Source: Candidatus Latescibacterota bacterium (GTDB lineage: Bacteria > Latescibacterota > UBA2968 > GCA-2709665). From it: DNA of 60,268 bases. Under the pieces are notes generated by a model. The model was not told the DNA's origin, searched no databases, and was given only the letters and a program-made list of their open reading frames with translations. The stretch lies in assembly GCA_012270675.1 (NCBI GenBank), contig JAAXHW010000058.1, forward strand, positions 1 through 60,268. The letters are read 5' to 3'. Positions 17,983 through 27,578 of this stretch are shown piece after piece (the stretch's first letter is position 1; each line of letters opens with the position of its first letter). Position numbers and translations under genes: made by a program.

Positions 17983-19317
17983 TTATCTTTGTGCGACGGA
18001 TGACAGCGCTTCCATAACCCCGCAAAACTCCCGGTCCATCTGCCCCCGGTTCAGAACCGTTGTTTCCCCTTCGGCAACCAGTCCTGCCAGCGTGAACGCC
18101 ATGGCAACCCGGGAATCCCCGCCGGCATCCACCTCGGCCCCCTGCAGCCGGGCACCCCCCTGCACGACCAGACCATCGGGAATTTCGCCTACGCGCGCCT
18201 GCATCTTCCGGAGATTTTCCACCACAAGGGCAATGCAGTCGGTCTTTCCCTCCCGCAGGGCCTGAGCGTCCCGGATGATGGTCTCCCCCCCGGCGCAGGC
18301 ACCCACGACCGCCAGGAAAGGAAGCTCGTTTAGAAAGAGGGCCGCCTGCGGCTGCGAGATTTTGATCGGTCGGAGTTGGGAGCCCACCACGCGCACCCGG
18401 CGCGTGGTGAAACCCGACGCGGATTGGGTCATCCGGACCTCGAGCCGGACGTTCAGCCGGCGGAGCAGGTCCAGCATCCGGCGGGCCTTCCAATTGTTGC
18501 CCATCCCGTTCAGCGTCAGTTCCGATCCCTTCAGCATCGCCGCCGTAAGAAGCAGAAAGAGGGCCGCGGCAGGATCTCCCGGAACGTCGTGGCAGGCCGG
18601 CTGTACGCGCACAGGGCCTTCCAGGGCAATCCGGTGCCCCGTCCCTCCTTCAACCCGCCCCTTCTCCAGCGCCGCCCCCGCCGCCCTGAACAGGATTTCT
18701 AGGTCTTCGTCGCCCGGGGTCTCCTGAATCAGTTCGACCGCCCCTTCGATCCCCAGCCCGGCCAGGAATACCGCGCATTTGACCGCCGTACCGGGCGCCC
18801 CGCCCCGGTGCTGTCCCGGCTTCAGGGCACGGCCGCCCACTTTGAGCGGAAAAAGGCCTTCGTCCGGTGTAGAAATCGGGGCATCTAGGGCGCGCAGCGC
18901 CTCCAGTACGGGCTCGACCCGGGCAGCGCAGGCGGCATTCCCGTGCAGTTGTGACTGGAAGGGCGCGCCCGCCAGCAGCCCGGCCAGACAGGCGAACAGG
19001 ACCTCGGACCGCCCCGCATCGAGCGGTCCGTCCGGTGCCCGCAGCTTTCCACCGGTGACCCTCACGCCCTTTGGACCCCGCTCAACCGCCAGGCCGAACC
19101 GCGTCAGCGCGTCCACCAGGGCATCCACATCGGGCCGCCGTGAACACCGGGAAATCTCCGATACCCCTTCCGCCTTTGCCGCAAGCGCAAGCGCCATCAG
19201 CGAGATCTCCGGATTTCCGGGAAGCTCACGCTCTCCGGAAAGCCCCTGTATGGCCTCCACCGTCTGCCCTGTCACTGCCACGGTCTTCAAACCTCCCGGG
19301 TTACGCATTGTCCCCAA
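17983..19317 (-). CDS. EPSP-synthase-like protein lacking catalytic residues
   Basis: A 444-residue protein aligning along its length with 3-phosphoshikimate 1-carboxyvinyltransferase and lying where aroA would be expected, between tyrA and aroE. The fold signatures are clear: LPGNPEISLMAL for LPGSKSxSNRAL, VPGDPAAALFLL, ENLRKM and DSRVAMAFTLAGL. Most active-site residues (E. coli numbering) are changed. Lys22 is P36, Arg27 is M41, Asp313 is N329, Glu341 is K357, Arg344 is C360 and His385 is S401; Asp384 and Arg386 remain as D400 and R402. The Asn-Ala-Gly-Thr and Arg124 region is also lost. By family knowledge it should not make EPSP by the normal mechanism. It may be a pseudoenzyme, or an enzyme with another role. 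No stop or frameshift is seen. Confidence 0.8.
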   Translation of the reverse strand: MGTMRNPGGLKTVAVTGQTVEAIQGLSGERELPGNPEISLMALALAAKAEGVSEISRCSRRPDVDALVDALTRFGLAVERGPKGVRVTGGKLRAPDGPLDAGRSEVLFACLAGLLAGAPFQSQLHGNAACAARVEPVLEALRALDAPISTPDEGLFPLKVGGRALKPGQHRGGAPGTAVKCAVFLAGLGIEGAVELIQETPGDEDLEILFRAAGAALEKGRVEGGTGHRIALEGPVRVQPACHDVPGDPAAALFLLLTAAMLKGSELTLNGMGNNWKARRMLDLLRRLNVRLEVRMTQSASGFTTRRVRVVGSQLRPIKISQPQAALFLNELPFLAVVGACAGGETIIRDAQALREGKTDCIALVVENLRKMQARVGEIPDGLVVQGGARLQGAEVDAGGDSRVAMAFTLAGLVAEGETTVLNRGQMDREFCGVMEALSSVAQR

Positions 19318-19328
19318 TTGTCCATTCC

Positions 19329-20441
19329 CTACCGCATCCGCACCCGGTACCCCATCCTCTCCAGAATGTTGACCGACCGCTCTGCGGTCTCCCGCGAATC
19401 AAATCCCATACGAATCGTCCCGCCCTCCCCCTCGCGCACCTTGAGCACCTCAATATCGTCGATGTTCACGTCGACTTCGGCCAGCGCGTCCGCCACCTTT
19501 GCAATCACCCCCGGCCGGTCCTCCACAATCAGGAGGATCTCGTGCAGCGGATGCAAAAACCCCTTGGAGTCCTTCGGGATGCTGCTCCGAATCCGGTTGG
19601 CAAACGCGAAATCCTCTGCAAGTCCATCCTGGTCCACCCTGTCCCGGAGGCCGCGGAGCGCTTCGATGTATCGGTCAATCATCTCGCGGATGGGTTCTGC
19701 GTTGGTCTGGCAGATATCCCGCCACATCTCATAGGGGCTTGATGCGATGCGCGTCATGTCCCGGAACCCTCCTGCGGCCATCTGCAGGGGCAGCCTGTCC
19801 GCTTCGTTCAGCCGGCCGATCTCGCCTACCAGCGCCGTGGCCATTAACTGGGGCAGGTGACTGACGGCCGCAGCGACCCGGTCGTGTGTTGCCGGGTGCA
19901 TCCGCATCGGCCGGGCGCCGAGCCGTTTGGCCAGATCCGCAAAACGGTCGCATACCGCCTCGGGAACCTCGGGCGTTGGAGTAAATACGTAAATCGCATT
20001 TTGAAAAAGAAAGGGATCGGCCGCGGAGACCCCCGTTCGTTCCGAGCCGGCCATGGGGTGTCCGCCGATAAAGTGCACCCCACCGCGTCCCACCGCGGTT
20101 GCCCGGGAAACGATCTCCTGTTTGGTGCTGCCCACATCGCTGACCAGCGCACCCCGGGGAACGGCTGCCAGCACCTCCGGAAGCAGGCTCAGGATGCGAA
20201 AAATCGGCGTGCACAGGAAAACCAGATCGGCCGCCTGCACGCCCCTCTCCAGCGCTTCGTAGGGATAGCCGATATCGATCACGCCCAGCCCCTGTGCCGT
20301 TTCCAGGGTTTCCGCCCGACTGATCCCAACAATCTCCCGCCCGATGCCGAGGCGTTTGAAGGCCAGACCGAGAGACCCGCCGATCAGTCCAACGCCGACG
20401 ATGGCGATTCGCTCCGGTGCATATGGTGGACCACTGGACAT
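19329..20441 (-). CDS. tyrA: prephenate dehydrogenase with ACT domain
   Basis: A 370-residue enzyme that oxidatively decarboxylates prephenate to 4-hydroxyphenylpyruvate for tyrosine. The N-terminal NAD domain has GVGLIGGSLGLA (about residues 16-27). The catalytic histidine segment GGHPMAGSE is present, and the helical dimerisation domain follows. Residues from about 295 form an ACT domain (LLIVEDRPGVIAKVADAL), expected to bind tyrosine for feedback control. It lies 11 bp before the aroA-like gene. Confidence 0.93.
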   Translation of the reverse strand: MSSGPPYAPERIAIVGVGLIGGSLGLAFKRLGIGREIVGISRAETLETAQGLGVIDIGYPYEALERGVQAADLVFLCTPIFRILSLLPEVLAAVPRGALVSDVGSTKQEIVSRATAVGRGGVHFIGGHPMAGSERTGVSAADPFLFQNAIYVFTPTPEVPEAVCDRFADLAKRLGARPMRMHPATHDRVAAAVSHLPQLMATALVGEIGRLNEADRLPLQMAAGGFRDMTRIASSPYEMWRDICQTNAEPIREMIDRYIEALRGLRDRVDQDGLAEDFAFANRIRSSIPKDSKGFLHPLHEILLIVEDRPGVIAKVADALAEVDVNIDDIEVLKVREGEGGTIRMGFDSRETAERSVNILERMGYRVRMR

Positions 20442-20488
20442 TTGGGGCTATCCTGCTGCCTCTGCCTGTTATCCGACCCCCGACCCGA

Positions 20489-21517
20489 TTATACCGCTTC
20501 TGCCAGCTCTTTCACAAACGCCTCGGAGTCCTCCCAGCCCAGACAGGGATCGGTAATCGATTTCCCGTACACGTTTTCATCCACGCGCTGCGACCCTTCC
20601 ACCAGATAGCTTTCGACCATCAGCCCCCGGATTATCCCGTTCAAGGTGTCGGACCTCCGGCGGCTTTGCATGACTTCCAGGCCGATCCGGGGCTGCTCGG
20701 CGTACTGTTTGTCCGAATTGTTGTGGTTGCAATCCACAATCAGCGCGGGATAGGCCAGTTCGTGCTCCAGGTACGCCTCCGCCACATAACTCAGATCTTC
20801 ATAGTGGTAATTCGGAATACTCCGGCCGTAGGAATCCACGGCCCCCCGCAAGATCCCGTGGGTATGGGGATTTCCGGATGTACTGACCTCCCACCCGTTG
20901 TAGATAAACACGTGAGGGATCTGTGAGGCATAAATCGCGTTCAGCATCACCGATATATCCCCGCCGGTGGGATTCTTCATCCCCACAGGGACATTCACGC
21001 CGCTGCAGGTTAAACGGTGCTGCTGGTTTTCCACCGACCGGGCGCCCACTGCGATGTAGCTCAGCATGTCCTCCACATAGGGGAGGTTGGTGGGATAAAG
21101 CATCTCGTCGGCCGCTGTCAGGTGGGACTCTCGAATCGTCCGGAGGTGCATCTGTCGAATCGCATAGATCCCCTCGGCGATGTTGGGTTCCTTCCGGGGG
21201 TCCGGCTGGTGCCCCATCCCTTTGTAGCCTTCCCCGGTGGTCCGGGGCTTGTTGGTATAGATTCTGGGCACAAGCAGAAGCCGCTCTTCGACCATTTCCT
21301 GCACTTTTGCCAGGCGCGACACGTATTCGCAAACCGCATCTTCATTGTGTGCCGAACACGGCCCTATTACAACGAGGAATTTGTCGCTTTTTCGCTCGAA
21401 GATGGCCCGGACCTCCCGGTCCCGCCTCTGCTTGACCTTTGCGATCTCACCGGAGAGGGGGATCGCTTCCCGAATTTCATCGGGGCTCGGAAGCGCTTTG
21501 ATACGCTGAAAACCCAT
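20489..21517 (-). CDS. 3-deoxy-7-phosphoheptulonate synthase (DAHP synthase, class I)
   Basis: A 342-residue enzyme joining phosphoenolpyruvate and erythrose 4-phosphate in the first step of aromatic synthesis. It is of the E. coli AroF/G/H type. Segments seen are IGPCSAHN, the PRTTGEGYKG phosphate-binding region, GARSVENQQHR, GMKNPTGGD and DCNHNNSDKQY. An N-terminal extension of about 25 residues before the barrel is where feedback inhibitors bind in this class. ATG 21517 gives normal length. The frame is open to 21607 but overlaps the chorismate mutase gene. Confidence 0.93.
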   Translation of the reverse strand: MGFQRIKALPSPDEIREAIPLSGEIAKVKQRRDREVRAIFERKSDKFLVVIGPCSAHNEDAVCEYVSRLAKVQEMVEERLLLVPRIYTNKPRTTGEGYKGMGHQPDPRKEPNIAEGIYAIRQMHLRTIRESHLTAADEMLYPTNLPYVEDMLSYIAVGARSVENQQHRLTCSGVNVPVGMKNPTGGDISVMLNAIYASQIPHVFIYNGWEVSTSGNPHTHGILRGAVDSYGRSIPNYHYEDLSYVAEAYLEHELAYPALIVDCNHNNSDKQYAEQPRIGLEVMQSRRRSDTLNGIIRGLMVESYLVEGSQRVDENVYGKSITDPCLGWEDSEAFVKELAEAV

Positions 21518-21551
21518 GGGTTCAATTGTCTCCGTGTTCTTATTGCGCAAA

Positions 21552-21836
21552 CTAACCGTTTGCGCTACGGTCCTCCCCGTGTTCCCGTTCCAGGCGCAGG
21601 GACTCATCGATGATCTGTCGAAAGATCCGTTGAACGGCGTCGTTGCTCAATGGCCCCGTATTTATCTCCCGGATGTGGTTGAGCACCGCCGTCTCCCGGT
21701 CCGGGGCGTAGACCGGCTGGCCCGTAGTCTGCTTGATTTTCCCGATTTCCAGGGCATATTGCGCCCTCTGGTTCAGGAGGGCCAGCAGCCTGCCATTCAG
21801 CGCATCAATCTTTTTTCGCCAGTCATCGATCTCCAT
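21552..21836 (-). CDS. chorismate mutase, AroQ type
   Basis: A 94-residue monofunctional, all-helical chorismate mutase converting chorismate to prephenate. The pattern is characteristic: WRKKIDALNGRLLALLNQRA, then KIK (catalytic Lys), DRE and an IIDESLRLE C-terminal helix. Its start overlaps the end of trpA by 14 nt. It feeds the adjacent tyrA. A prephenate dehydratase for phenylalanine is not in the window. Confidence 0.92.
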   Translation of the reverse strand: MEIDDWRKKIDALNGRLLALLNQRAQYALEIGKIKQTTGQPVYAPDRETAVLNHIREINTGPLSNDAVQRIFRQIIDESLRLEREHGEDRSANG

Positions 21837-22638
21837 GTCTTTCCCCTTTCAGCGGCCGGACCAGCCCCTTCACAAAGTCGCCGACGTGGGAGACCAGGTC
21901 CGTGTCTCCTTCTTTCTCCCCGATGCGGCGGACAATGGCGCTGCCGACGACCACCGCATCGGCGTATCCGGCGATTTCTTTTGCATGCTCGGGCTTTGAA
22001 ATCCCGAATCCGACGGCGATCGGGTGTGTGGTATGGCTCCGGATCTTTGCCACCATGGACCGGACCGCATCCGAAAGCCGCTCCCGTTCTCCGGTGACCC
22101 CGGTGCGGGAGATACAATAGACAAATCCGGTGGTGCAGGACGCAATCAGACGAATCCGGTCGTCCCGGCTGGTCGGCGCAATCAGAAAAATCGTATCCAG
22201 CCCCTTCTCATCCATCAACCGCTTGTAATCCCCTGCCTCTTCAGGAGGGAGGTCCAGCGCCAGAATTCCGTCGATGTCCACCTCCACCGCCCGGTCCACC
22301 AGGCGTTCCAGCCCGTAACGGTGGACGGGGTTGTAATAGGTAAACAGAACGATCGGAATCCGGGTCTCTTTTCTGAGATCGTTCACCAGGTCCAGAACGT
22401 CTGCAAGGGATACCCCGTGCCTCAGTGCCCGCTGCGAGGCCATCTGGATCTCCGGTCCGTCCGCCAGGGGATCGGAAAACGGAACCCCGAGTTCGACAAT
22501 ATCCACCCCGCAACGCTCCAGTTCCAGGACCAGCGCCCGGGTGGTTTCCAGATCGGGATCGCCGGCCGTGATGTAAGCGACGAAGCCGGTTTGCTCCCGC
22601 TGCTTCAGACGGGCAAATACATCCGAAATCCGTGACAT
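21823..22638 (-). CDS. trpA: tryptophan synthase alpha subunit
   Basis: A 271-residue TIM-barrel subunit that cleaves indole-3-glycerol phosphate to indole. The catalytic Glu is in VELGVPFSDPLADGP, the catalytic Asp in the GILALDLPPEE segment, and the phosphate-binding GFGISKPEH near the C-terminus. ATG 22638 lies 5 bp after the trpB stop. The frame extends upstream through trpB but is a shadow there. Confidence 0.95.
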   Translation of the reverse strand: MSRISDVFARLKQREQTGFVAYITAGDPDLETTRALVLELERCGVDIVELGVPFSDPLADGPEIQMASQRALRHGVSLADVLDLVNDLRKETRIPIVLFTYYNPVHRYGLERLVDRAVEVDIDGILALDLPPEEAGDYKRLMDEKGLDTIFLIAPTSRDDRIRLIASCTTGFVYCISRTGVTGERERLSDAVRSMVAKIRSHTTHPIAVGFGISKPEHAKEIAGYADAVVVGSAIVRRIGEKEGDTDLVSHVGDFVKGLVRPLKGERHGDR

Positions 22639-22643
22639 GGAAC

Positions 22644-23867
22644 CTACTCTCCACCTTTTTTGATGAAGCCGGCCGCCTGTTGCACGTCTTTGTCTCCCCG
22701 TCCGGAGAGATTGACGACCAGGACCTCCTCTCTGTCCATCTGCGCCGCCACCTTGCAGGCGTGGACGACCGCGTGCGCGCTTTCCAGCGCCGGAATAATT
22801 CCCTCGGTCCGGCTCAGCAGCTGGAAGGCGTCCAGGGCCTCCTGGTCCGTGGCATAGGTATAGTCGATCCGCTGCCGGTCCCGCAGGTAGCAGTGTTCCG
22901 GCCCCACCCCGGAATAGTCCAGTCCGGCCGACACCGAGTGGGTCAGGGCAATCTGTCCGTCGCCGTCCTGGAGCAGGTAGATGCGCGCCCCGTGCAAGAC
23001 CCCCAGGTCGCCCCCCTGGAACCGGGCCGCATGGTCGCCGGTGGCGATGCCCCGTCCCCCGGCCTCCACGCCGACCATGCGGACTTCCGCATCCTCCAGG
23101 AAGGCGTGGAAGAGTCCGATCGAGTTGCTCCCGCCGCCCACGCAGGCGATCAGGCAGGCGGGCAGACGCCCCTCCGCTTCCAGCACCTGCATCCGGGCCT
23201 CCACGCCGATCACCCGCTGGAAGTCCCGGACGATCATCGGATAGGGGTGTGGTCCCAGTACCGATCCGAAGATGTAGAAGGTCGTCTCCACATGGGTTAC
23301 CCAGTCCCGGATCGCCTCGTTGATGGCGTCCTTGAGCGTCCGGCTGCCCGAGTCCACCCCGGTTACCTCCGCGCCCAAGAGGCGCATTCGGAAGACATTG
23401 AGCGCCTGGCGCTCCATATCTTCGGTGCCCATAAAGATCTCGCACTCCAGCCCGAACATGGCCGCCACCGTCGCGGTGGCCACCCCGTGCTGCCCCGCGC
23501 CCGTTTCTGCGATAATCCGCGTTTTTCCCATCCGCTTCGCCAGCAGGATCTGCCCGATTGTGTTGTTGATCTTGTGCGCCCCGGTATGCGCCAGGTCCTC
23601 CCGCTTCAGGTAGATTCTGGCGCCTCCCAGTTCCCCGGTCAGCCGCCGCGCGAAATAAAGCGGCGTGGGCCGGCCCACGAATTCCCGCAAATAATAGCGG
23701 AGGTCGGCCTGGAACGCCGGATCGTCTTTTGCCTCCCGGTAGGCCGCCTCCAGGTCCTCCAGGAGGGTCATCAACGTTTCGGGGACATAGCGCCCTCCGT
23801 AGGGCCCAAAATGTCCGCCCCCGTCGGGGAGCGTGTCCGTTGCTGCTGTGGGGGTGATCTCTGGCAT
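22644..23867 (-). CDS. trpB: tryptophan synthase beta subunit
   Basis: A PLP enzyme of 407 residues that condenses indole with serine. HTGAHKINN carries the PLP lysine, [10 protein letters not shown] and the phosphate-binding [10 protein letters not shown] are present, and [13 protein letters not shown] opens the conserved part. ATG 23867 has GGAAAGGG 7 nt upstream; another in-frame ATG at 23885 would add six residues. It follows tyrS, an unusual insertion between trpF and trpB. Confidence 0.95.
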   Translation of the reverse strand: MPEITPTAATDTLPDGGGHFGPYGGRYVPETLMTLLEDLEAAYREAKDDPAFQADLRYYLREFVGRPTPLYFARRLTGELGGARIYLKREDLAHTGAHKINNTIGQILLAKRMGKTRIIAETGAGQHGVATATVAAMFGLECEIFMGTEDMERQALNVFRMRLLGAEVTGVDSGSRTLKDAINEAIRDWVTHVETTFYIFGSVLGPHPYPMIVRDFQRVIGVEARMQVLEAEGRLPACLIACVGGGSNSIGLFHAFLEDAEVRMVGVEAGGRGIATGDHAARFQGGDLGVLHGARIYLLQDGDGQIALTHSVSAGLDYSGVGPEHCYLRDRQRIDYTYATDQEALDAFQLLSRTEGIIPALESAHAVVHACKVAAQMDREEVLVVNLSGRGDKDVQQAAGFIKKGGE

Positions 23868-23906
23868 GCGTCTACCCTTTCCCATAGAACGTGTTCTATC
23901 TTCCGT

Positions 23907-25124
23907 TTATGTCCTCTCCAGCCGGAGGAACCGGCGCTTTCCCACCCGAAGTACGGAAGCCCCATCCGTCACCACCACAGCGTTCAAATCCGAGATGCGC
24001 CGGCCGTCGAGTTGTACGCCCCCCTGCCGGATCAGCCGCCGGCCTTCGCTCTTGCTGGGCACCAGGCCGGATGCGACCATCAGGTCCAGCAGCTTCATCG
24101 GTTCACTCAGCGTAAAGCCGGGCATATCCTGTGGGAGATCCCGCTTCTGGTGTAGCTGTTCGAAGCGTGTCCTGGCCTGGTCCGCAGCCTCTTTGCCGTG
24201 GAAAATCTCCACAACCTCCCGGGCAAGTCGGTGCTTGGCCTCCATCGGGTGCAGGCGCCCCCCGGCCAGATCCTTCTCCAGGCCGGCAACCTCCTCAGGC
24301 GACCAGCGCGTCACCAGGTTGAAATAGCTCGACATCGCCTTGTCGGGCAGGCTCATCACTTTCCCGTACTGCTCCCCGGGCGGCTCATTCACGCCGATAT
24401 AGTTCCCGGTCGACTTGCTCATCCGCATGTGGCCGTCCGTGCCGACCAGGATCGGCATAACGATACAGACCTGGGGGCGCTGACCGAAAGTCTCCTGCAA
24501 CTTTCGTCCTGCCATCAGATTAAACAGTTGCTCCGTACCGCCAAGCTGTACATCGGTCTCCAGCATCACTGCGTCGTAGCTCTGCATCAGCGCATAGAAG
24601 AACTCGTGCATCCAGATCGGGTCTTTGGCGTCCCACCGTTTGCGGAAATTGTCCCGGGCCAGAAACTGCTGTACGGTAAAGCAGGAAGCAAGCCGGATCA
24701 CTTCCTCAAAAGAAAGCTTGCTCAACCAGTCGGCATTGTAACGCACGATCGTCCGTTCCCGGTCCAGAATCTTGAACGCCTGCTCCGCGTACGTCCGGGT
24801 ATTTTCAGCGACCTGCTCCGGGGTCTGTTGGGACCGGACACTGTCTTTATCCGAAGGATCTCCCCCGATCTGGCCGGTGAAGGTCCCGATGAGAAAGGTC
24901 ACCTCGTGCCCCAGATCCTGGAACTGGCGCAGCTTCCGCATCGTCACCGTATGACCCAGGTGGATATCGGGAGCTGTGGGATCGTAGCCGCAGTAGACCT
25001 TCAGAGGACGCCCTTCGGCCAGGCGTTCCCGGAGTTCCTGAGTCATCCGTTCCGCAAGCTGCCGGTCTCCATATTCTACGCCGTGCATCAAAATAGCGAC
25101 CTGTTCAGCGATCGACCTGGACAT
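23907..25124 (-). CDS. tyrS: tyrosyl-tRNA synthetase
   Basis: A 405-residue class I synthetase charging tRNA-Tyr. The HIGH-like HLGH, MHEFFYALMQSYD, QLGGTEQ and the RMSKS signature are visible, and a C-terminal S4 RNA-binding domain (from about residue 335, GLVPSKSEGRRLIRQGGV) ends the chain. It is of the TyrZ-like subclass. GAGGAG 5 nt before ATG 25124 supports that start; GTG 25130 would overlap the trpF stop. Placing tyrS inside the trp genes links tyrosine charging with aromatic supply. Confidence 0.94.
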   Translation of the reverse strand: MSRSIAEQVAILMHGVEYGDRQLAERMTQELRERLAEGRPLKVYCGYDPTAPDIHLGHTVTMRKLRQFQDLGHEVTFLIGTFTGQIGGDPSDKDSVRSQQTPEQVAENTRTYAEQAFKILDRERTIVRYNADWLSKLSFEEVIRLASCFTVQQFLARDNFRKRWDAKDPIWMHEFFYALMQSYDAVMLETDVQLGGTEQLFNLMAGRKLQETFGQRPQVCIVMPILVGTDGHMRMSKSTGNYIGVNEPPGEQYGKVMSLPDKAMSSYFNLVTRWSPEEVAGLEKDLAGGRLHPMEAKHRLAREVVEIFHGKEAADQARTRFEQLHQKRDLPQDMPGFTLSEPMKLLDLMVASGLVPSKSEGRRLIRQGGVQLDGRRISDLNAVVVTDGASVLRVGKRRFLRLERT

Positions 25125-25126
25125 AT

Positions 25127-25744
25127 TCACTCCTCAAACAATCTCACCGCCTTGAAAAACGCCGCCACCTTTTCGTGATTCTTTCGCCCGGGTTCGGCCT
25201 CAACCCCGCTGCCGCAATCCACTGCATAGGGTTTTACGGAGCGAATCGCTTCGGTCACGTTTTCGGGGTTGATGCCGCCTGAGAGGATGATCCGACCGTA
25301 AGCAGCCCCCGCCCTGGCGAACGTCCAGTCGAAGGTCTCGCCTGTTCCGCCGTAAAGTCCGGGCCTGGCCGTGTCCAGCAAAAAGGTTTCAACCGGGTAG
25401 GCCTCCATCCCGGCGGGGTCGAACCCCCTGCCCACCCGCAACGCCCGGATCACCGGCACCGCATGCCCGCGGCATTCCCCGGGGGATTCGTCCCCGTGGA
25501 GCTGGATGGCCCGCAGGCCGGCAGAGGTTGTGACAGAGGCGACCCGCGCCCGGTCTTCGTTCACAAAAACCCCCACTGGCGTCACGAACGGCGGCAGGCT
25601 GCGGATAATCTCCCGGGCCTGTTCGGGCCGGATGTAGCGCGGGCTTGGCGGGAAAAAGATAAATCCGAGGGCGTCTGCGCCGTGTTCGACCGCACAGCGC
25701 GCGTCCTCCCGGTTGGTAATTCCGCAGATTTTCACCCGAAGCAT
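25127..25744 (-). CDS. trpF: phosphoribosylanthranilate isomerase
   Basis: A 205-residue barrel enzyme carrying out the Amadori rearrangement of phosphoribosylanthranilate. The catalytic Cys is in KICGIT at residues 5-10, followed by GADALGFIF, QLHGDE, and the catalytic Asp region DTARPGLYGGTGETFDW, then LSGGINPENV. It overlaps trpC by 13 nt at its start. Confidence 0.94.
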   Translation of the reverse strand: MLRVKICGITNREDARCAVEHGADALGFIFFPPSPRYIRPEQAREIIRSLPPFVTPVGVFVNEDRARVASVTTSAGLRAIQLHGDESPGECRGHAVPVIRALRVGRGFDPAGMEAYPVETFLLDTARPGLYGGTGETFDWTFARAGAAYGRIILSGGINPENVTEAIRSVKPYAVDCGSGVEAEPGRKNHEKVAAFFKAVRLFEE

Positions 25745-26541
25745 GGCGGATCAGGGCCTTCCTTGCCCAGCAGTTCTCGTAGTTTGCGGCCGATATCCGG
25801 CTCACGCATCAGGCTTTCGCCCACCAGCACGGCATCGGCGCCGGCATCGCGCAGCCGGACCACATCGTCCCGTGTGTGGATGCCGCTTTCACTGACAATG
25901 AGCAGGTCCCCGGGAAGGTCGTCCATCAGCCTCAGCGTTGTGTGCAAATCGGTCTGAAACGTCCTGAGGTCCCGATTGTTGATTCCCACAATATCGGCCC
26001 CGGCATCGAGCGCGGTTCGGACCTCGTCCCGTGTGTGGACCTCCACCAGGGCATCCAGGCCGATCTCACGGCAGAGCTTCAGGCAGGTTTCCAGTTCAGG
26101 GCGTGAAAGAATCGCCGCGATGAGGAGTACGGCCGCAGCGCCGATGGCCCTTGCCTCGTAGATCTGGTAGGGGTCGACCACGAAGTCTTTCCGAAGCACC
26201 GGAAGGTCCACCGCGTTGCTCACCCGGGTGAGGTACGCATCCGTCCCCTGAAAGTACTTCTCATCCGTGAGCACGGAAATCGTCGAGGCCCCGTTGTGCT
26301 CGTAGATTTCTGCGATGGCCACCGGATCGAAGTCCGCCCGAATGATCCCTCTGGACGGAGAGGCTTTTTTGATTTCGGCGATGATCGCAATATCGTCCGC
26401 TTCGATGAGGCGCTCAAAAAAAGGGGGAGGCGTTGGGGCGGATTCCTCAAGCTGCCACACCTGCTCGGTGGGTGTCCGCGCGCGTCTTTCCGCTACAAAC
26501 CGCCGCTTGTAGGCCACAATTTCATCCAGAATCGTGCCCAC
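25732..26541 (-). CDS. trpC: indole-3-glycerol phosphate synthase
   Basis: A 269-residue barrel enzyme closing the indole ring. Hallmarks are AEIKKASPSRGIIR (catalytic Lys), the GASTISVLTDEKYFQGT segment, LRKDFVVDPYQI, EVHTRDE, GINNRDL and SESGIHTRDDV. All catalytic residues are present. It lies 10 bp after trpD and is a separate protein from trpF, not a fusion. Confidence 0.95.
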   Translation of the reverse strand: MGTILDEIVAYKRRFVAERRARTPTEQVWQLEESAPTPPPFFERLIEADDIAIIAEIKKASPSRGIIRADFDPVAIAEIYEHNGASTISVLTDEKYFQGTDAYLTRVSNAVDLPVLRKDFVVDPYQIYEARAIGAAAVLLIAAILSRPELETCLKLCREIGLDALVEVHTRDEVRTALDAGADIVGINNRDLRTFQTDLHTTLRLMDDLPGDLLIVSESGIHTRDDVVRLRDAGADAVLVGESLMREPDIGRKLRELLGKEGPDPPCFG

Positions 26542-26551
26542 CGACCCCTCC

Positions 26552-27565
26552 TTACTCGTGGCTCACTGTTTTCAACCCTTCCAGTTTCTCCATCGCCCGC
26601 CCTGAATCCACGGCCTGTCGGGCCGCCTCAATCCCTGCTGACATATCCCCGGCCAGGCCGCCGGCGACAATGCCTGCAGCCGCATTGAGCAGCACAATAT
26701 CCCGCCCGGGTCCGGGGTCTCCGCTGAGAACGGAACGCACGATCCGGGCGTTCGTTTTTGCATCTCCGCCCTTCAGGTCTTCCGCATCGGCCCTGGAGAA
26801 TCCGAAATCTTCCGGGGTGATTTCATACGTGGAAACCGAGCCGTCGCGCAGTTCGCTCACCCGCGTGGCGCCGGTCAGCGTGATTTCATCCAGACCGTCC
26901 GAGCCGTGCACGACAAAGGCCCGCTCCGCTCCGAGGCGCCCCAGGACTTCGGACAGGGGCCCGGTCAACGCTCCGCTGTACACGCCGACGACCTGTCTCC
27001 GGGCGCGCGCCGGGTTGGTGAGGGGGCCAAGCACGTTAAAGATGGTGCGGATGCCAAGCTCGCGCCTGGGGCCGATCGCGTATTTCATCGCGCCGTGCAG
27101 GGCCGGAGCAAACAGGAAGCCGATGCCCACTTCGTCCAGACAGCGGCCCACGGTGTGGGGTGAGGCCTCGATGTTGACGCCCAGGGCGTTCAGCACGTCT
27201 GCGCTGCCGCACAGACTCGATATGGCCCGGTTGCCGTGCTTGGCCACGCACAGTCCCGCGCCGGAGACCACAAAAGCGGCCGCCGTGGAAATGTTGAACG
27301 TGCCCGAATGGTCTCCGCCTGTGCCGGAGGTGTCCACCACCACCTTATGCCGCGTATCGATACGGGTCGCTTTCTCGCACATCACCTCCGCCGCCCCCGC
27401 AATCTCTTCCACGGTCTCTCCTTTGAGCCGCAAAGCGACCAGAAATGCCCCGATCTGCGCATCCGTGGCGTCTCCCGACATGATCCGGTCCATCGCCCCA
27501 ACGGTCTCCTCGCGGGTCAGGTCCTCACCTTCGATCAGCTTTGCAATCACATCCTGTATGGTCAT
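26552..27565 (-). CDS. trpD: anthranilate phosphoribosyltransferase
   Basis: A 337-residue enzyme transferring phosphoribose to anthranilate. The motif VDTSGTGGDHSGTFNIST, the KHGNRAISS segment and FLFAPALHGAMK are present, with an N-terminal helical domain containing LTREE. It is 13 bp downstream of trpG, and trpG and trpD are separate genes. Confidence 0.95.
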   Translation of the reverse strand: MTIQDVIAKLIEGEDLTREETVGAMDRIMSGDATDAQIGAFLVALRLKGETVEEIAGAAEVMCEKATRIDTRHKVVVDTSGTGGDHSGTFNISTAAAFVVSGAGLCVAKHGNRAISSLCGSADVLNALGVNIEASPHTVGRCLDEVGIGFLFAPALHGAMKYAIGPRRELGIRTIFNVLGPLTNPARARRQVVGVYSGALTGPLSEVLGRLGAERAFVVHGSDGLDEITLTGATRVSELRDGSVSTYEITPEDFGFSRADAEDLKGGDAKTNARIVRSVLSGDPGPGRDIVLLNAAAGIVAGGLAGDMSAGIEAARQAVDSGRAMEKLEGLKTVSHE

Positions 27566-27578
27566 ATCCGGCTCCTGT

